From an uncultured Megamonas sp. (GTDB lineage: Bacteria; Bacillota; Negativicutes; Selenomonadales; Selenomonadaceae): DNA of 17,203 nucleotides. Positions 16,312 to 17,203 of this stretch are shown here, piece after piece. How positions within the stretch are numbered: the stretch's first letter is position 1; each line of letters opens with the position of its first letter. Below the pieces are notes generated by a model. It had not been told where the DNA came from. It searched no databases and saw only the letters and a program-made list of their open reading frames with translations. Both the position numbers and the translations under genes were made by a program. The stretch lies in NCBI GenBank assembly GCA_900554895.1, contig USIX01000035.1:1-17203 (forward strand). Direction: 5' to 3'.

Positions 16312-16973
16312 TCTTGACCCTGCCTGCTCTGGCGGCGTTCGCGCTGCTGGGCGCCTCCTGCTCCCAGCAGGTGCGGCCCGTCAAAAAGACCGCCCGGCCT
16401 CCCGTGTACGTGGGGAAGGTGGAGCAGGTGTACCCCAGCCACAACTATGTGCTCATTGCGCTGGCCGGGAACGTTTACGAGCCGGGAACCGTGCTCATTT
16501 CCCAGTCTCCGGGCAGGGAGGAAAACCGCAGGGTCGCGAACCTGATCGTGACGGAGGAACGTATGGGCCGGGCGCGCATTCCGGCGGACATACGCAGCGG
16601 AGCCGTGGAGGCAGGGGACCTGGTGTTCCTGTACCGGAACCTGGCCGCTCCGGAAAGCTCCGGAAAAAAGGATAACCCGGACCCGGACAATCCGGAACCG
16701 GGGACGGATGAAGACGGCAAGGAGTTCAGCTTTGAAGTGATCGACGCCGCCGATTACAACGACGAGCGCTACCTGGCGGTGGTGCCCTATGCCGAGGATT
16801 CCACGGAGCAGCTGGAGGAGGACGCAAACCTCATCATCATGCGCGTGGGCGAAGAGGACGGCGAAGAATATCTGGACGTTGTGGATGACGATGAGGAGCT
16901 TTACGAGGTGAGCGACATGTTCGCGCGCCGTCTGGAGGAGTTGTACGACATCGACCTCAACGGCGGCCAATAA
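16311..16973 (+). CDS. Lipoprotein-like acidic protein, 5' end lost (foreign to the rest of the contig)
   Basis: About 220 residues in GC-rich codons, stop at 16971-16973. The remaining N-terminus [17 protein letters not shown] is the hydrophobic core of a lipoprotein signal peptide ending in a lipobox-like Cys. Then come a beta-rich segment ([18 protein letters not shown] to [10 protein letters not shown]), a Pro/Asp-rich linker, and a very acidic C-terminus. Family not recognised. The frame extends left to a TTG at 16269, but those codons lie in the foreign scrap. Composition and style suggest an Akkermansia-like or other GC-rich gut bacterium, as a guess. A 6-bp GGCAGG/CCTGCC hairpin (16978-16992) follows the stop. 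Confidence 0.6.
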   Translation, partial: FLTLPALAAFALLGASCSQQVRPVKKTARPPVYVGKVEQVYPSHNYVLIALAGNVYEPGTVLISQSPGREENRRVANLIVTEERMGRARIPADIRSGAVEAGDLVFLYRNLAAPESSGKKDNPDPDNPEPGTDEDGKEFSFEVIDAADYNDERYLAVVPYAEDSTEQLEEDANLIIMRVGEEDGEEYLDVVDDDEELYEVSDMFARRLEELYDIDLNGGQ

Positions 16974-16985
16974 ACCGGCAGGCAG

Positions 16986-17180
16986 CCTGCCCTGTGCGAT
17001 TTGATGTGCCATATATTTAATCCTACTAACCATTTAAAGGGAGCCCGGAGTCCTATGTGAGGGGATCGCAGACCTCCCGCCCGGCCTTGGCCGCAAGCGG
17101 AGGAAGGGAGCGTGAAACTCCGGCAGGGCACCCACCTGCCATTTCGGTAGGTTTTGGTGTGGCGCAGACGGCAGGGCAGG
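16986..17180 (+). ncRNA. ssrS: Probable 6S RNA (foreign segment)
   Basis: About 195 bases fold as a long rod. The closing stem pairs CCTGCCCTG (16986-16994) with CAGGGCAGG (17172-17180), extended by TGCG (16995-16998) with CGCA (17163-17166). A large bubble has an AT-rich 5' side. Its 3' side carries a small hairpin ACCTGCC/GGTAGGT, a known feature of 6S RNA. An apical arm is closed by CCGGAGT/ACTCCGG and CTCCC/GGGAG. Size and shape match 6S RNA, which binds the RNA polymerase holoenzyme by mimicking an open promoter. Strand is assigned by this fold only. Confidence 0.5.
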
Positions 17181-17203
17181 TTACTGATTGAAAACAGGAA
17201 AGG

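Overview
The window looks like a gut metagenome contig from a low-GC anaerobe, most likely a Firmicute. A Negativicute such as Megamonas or a relative is my guess from protein style and composition; there is no rRNA or other marker to confirm it. Nearly every gene is on the minus strand. The last ~1 kb (from about 16209) does not belong to the same genome and looks like an assembly chimera.

Layout, left to right. (1) A possible 3' end of a plus-strand gene with an intrinsic terminator (1-92). (2) A CRISPR array with 34 full repeats plus one decayed terminal repeat (87-2377). It is transcribed leftward from a promoter in the AT-rich leader at 2378-2704. No cas gene lies in the window. (3) A tight five-gene minus-strand operon (2747-7356), in transcription order: circularly permuted ATP-grasp, short alpha-E protein, transglutaminase-like protease, AstE/AspA-type zinc deacylase, and a second AstE/AspA paralogue that has lost its zinc ligands and catalytic Glu. 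It has a terminator at its end and a terminator-like hairpin in its leader. (4) An intergenic region (7357-7718) with a promoter, the attenuator-like hairpin, and a structured RNA candidate ending in a second intrinsic terminator. (5) A surface-polysaccharide locus (7719-16208), in transcription order: rmlA (5' truncated), rmlC, rmlB, Wzx-like flippase, FrhB-like iron-sulfur protein, GT4 glycosyltransferase, polysaccharide pyruvyl transferase-like protein, rmlD. The four central genes are much more AT-rich than the rml genes around them, as in a variable serotype cassette. (6) At 16209 the rmlA reading frame passes into a ~100 bp piece resembling a Bacteroides-type two-component regulator propeller, then at about 16300-16311 into GC-rich DNA carrying a lipoprotein gene and a likely 6S RNA.

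How the genes work together. RmlA, C, B and D make dTDP-L-rhamnose. The GT4 enzyme would add a sugar and the pyruvyl transferase-like protein may decorate it. The flippase would export the lipid-linked unit. The five-gene operon looks like a peptide-ligation and peptide-trimming system: the ATP-grasp would form amide bonds, while the transglutaminase-like protein and the active deacylase would cut or remodel amides. Its substrate is unknown. It is the best candidate here for an undescribed system, chiefly because of the paired active and dead deacylases.
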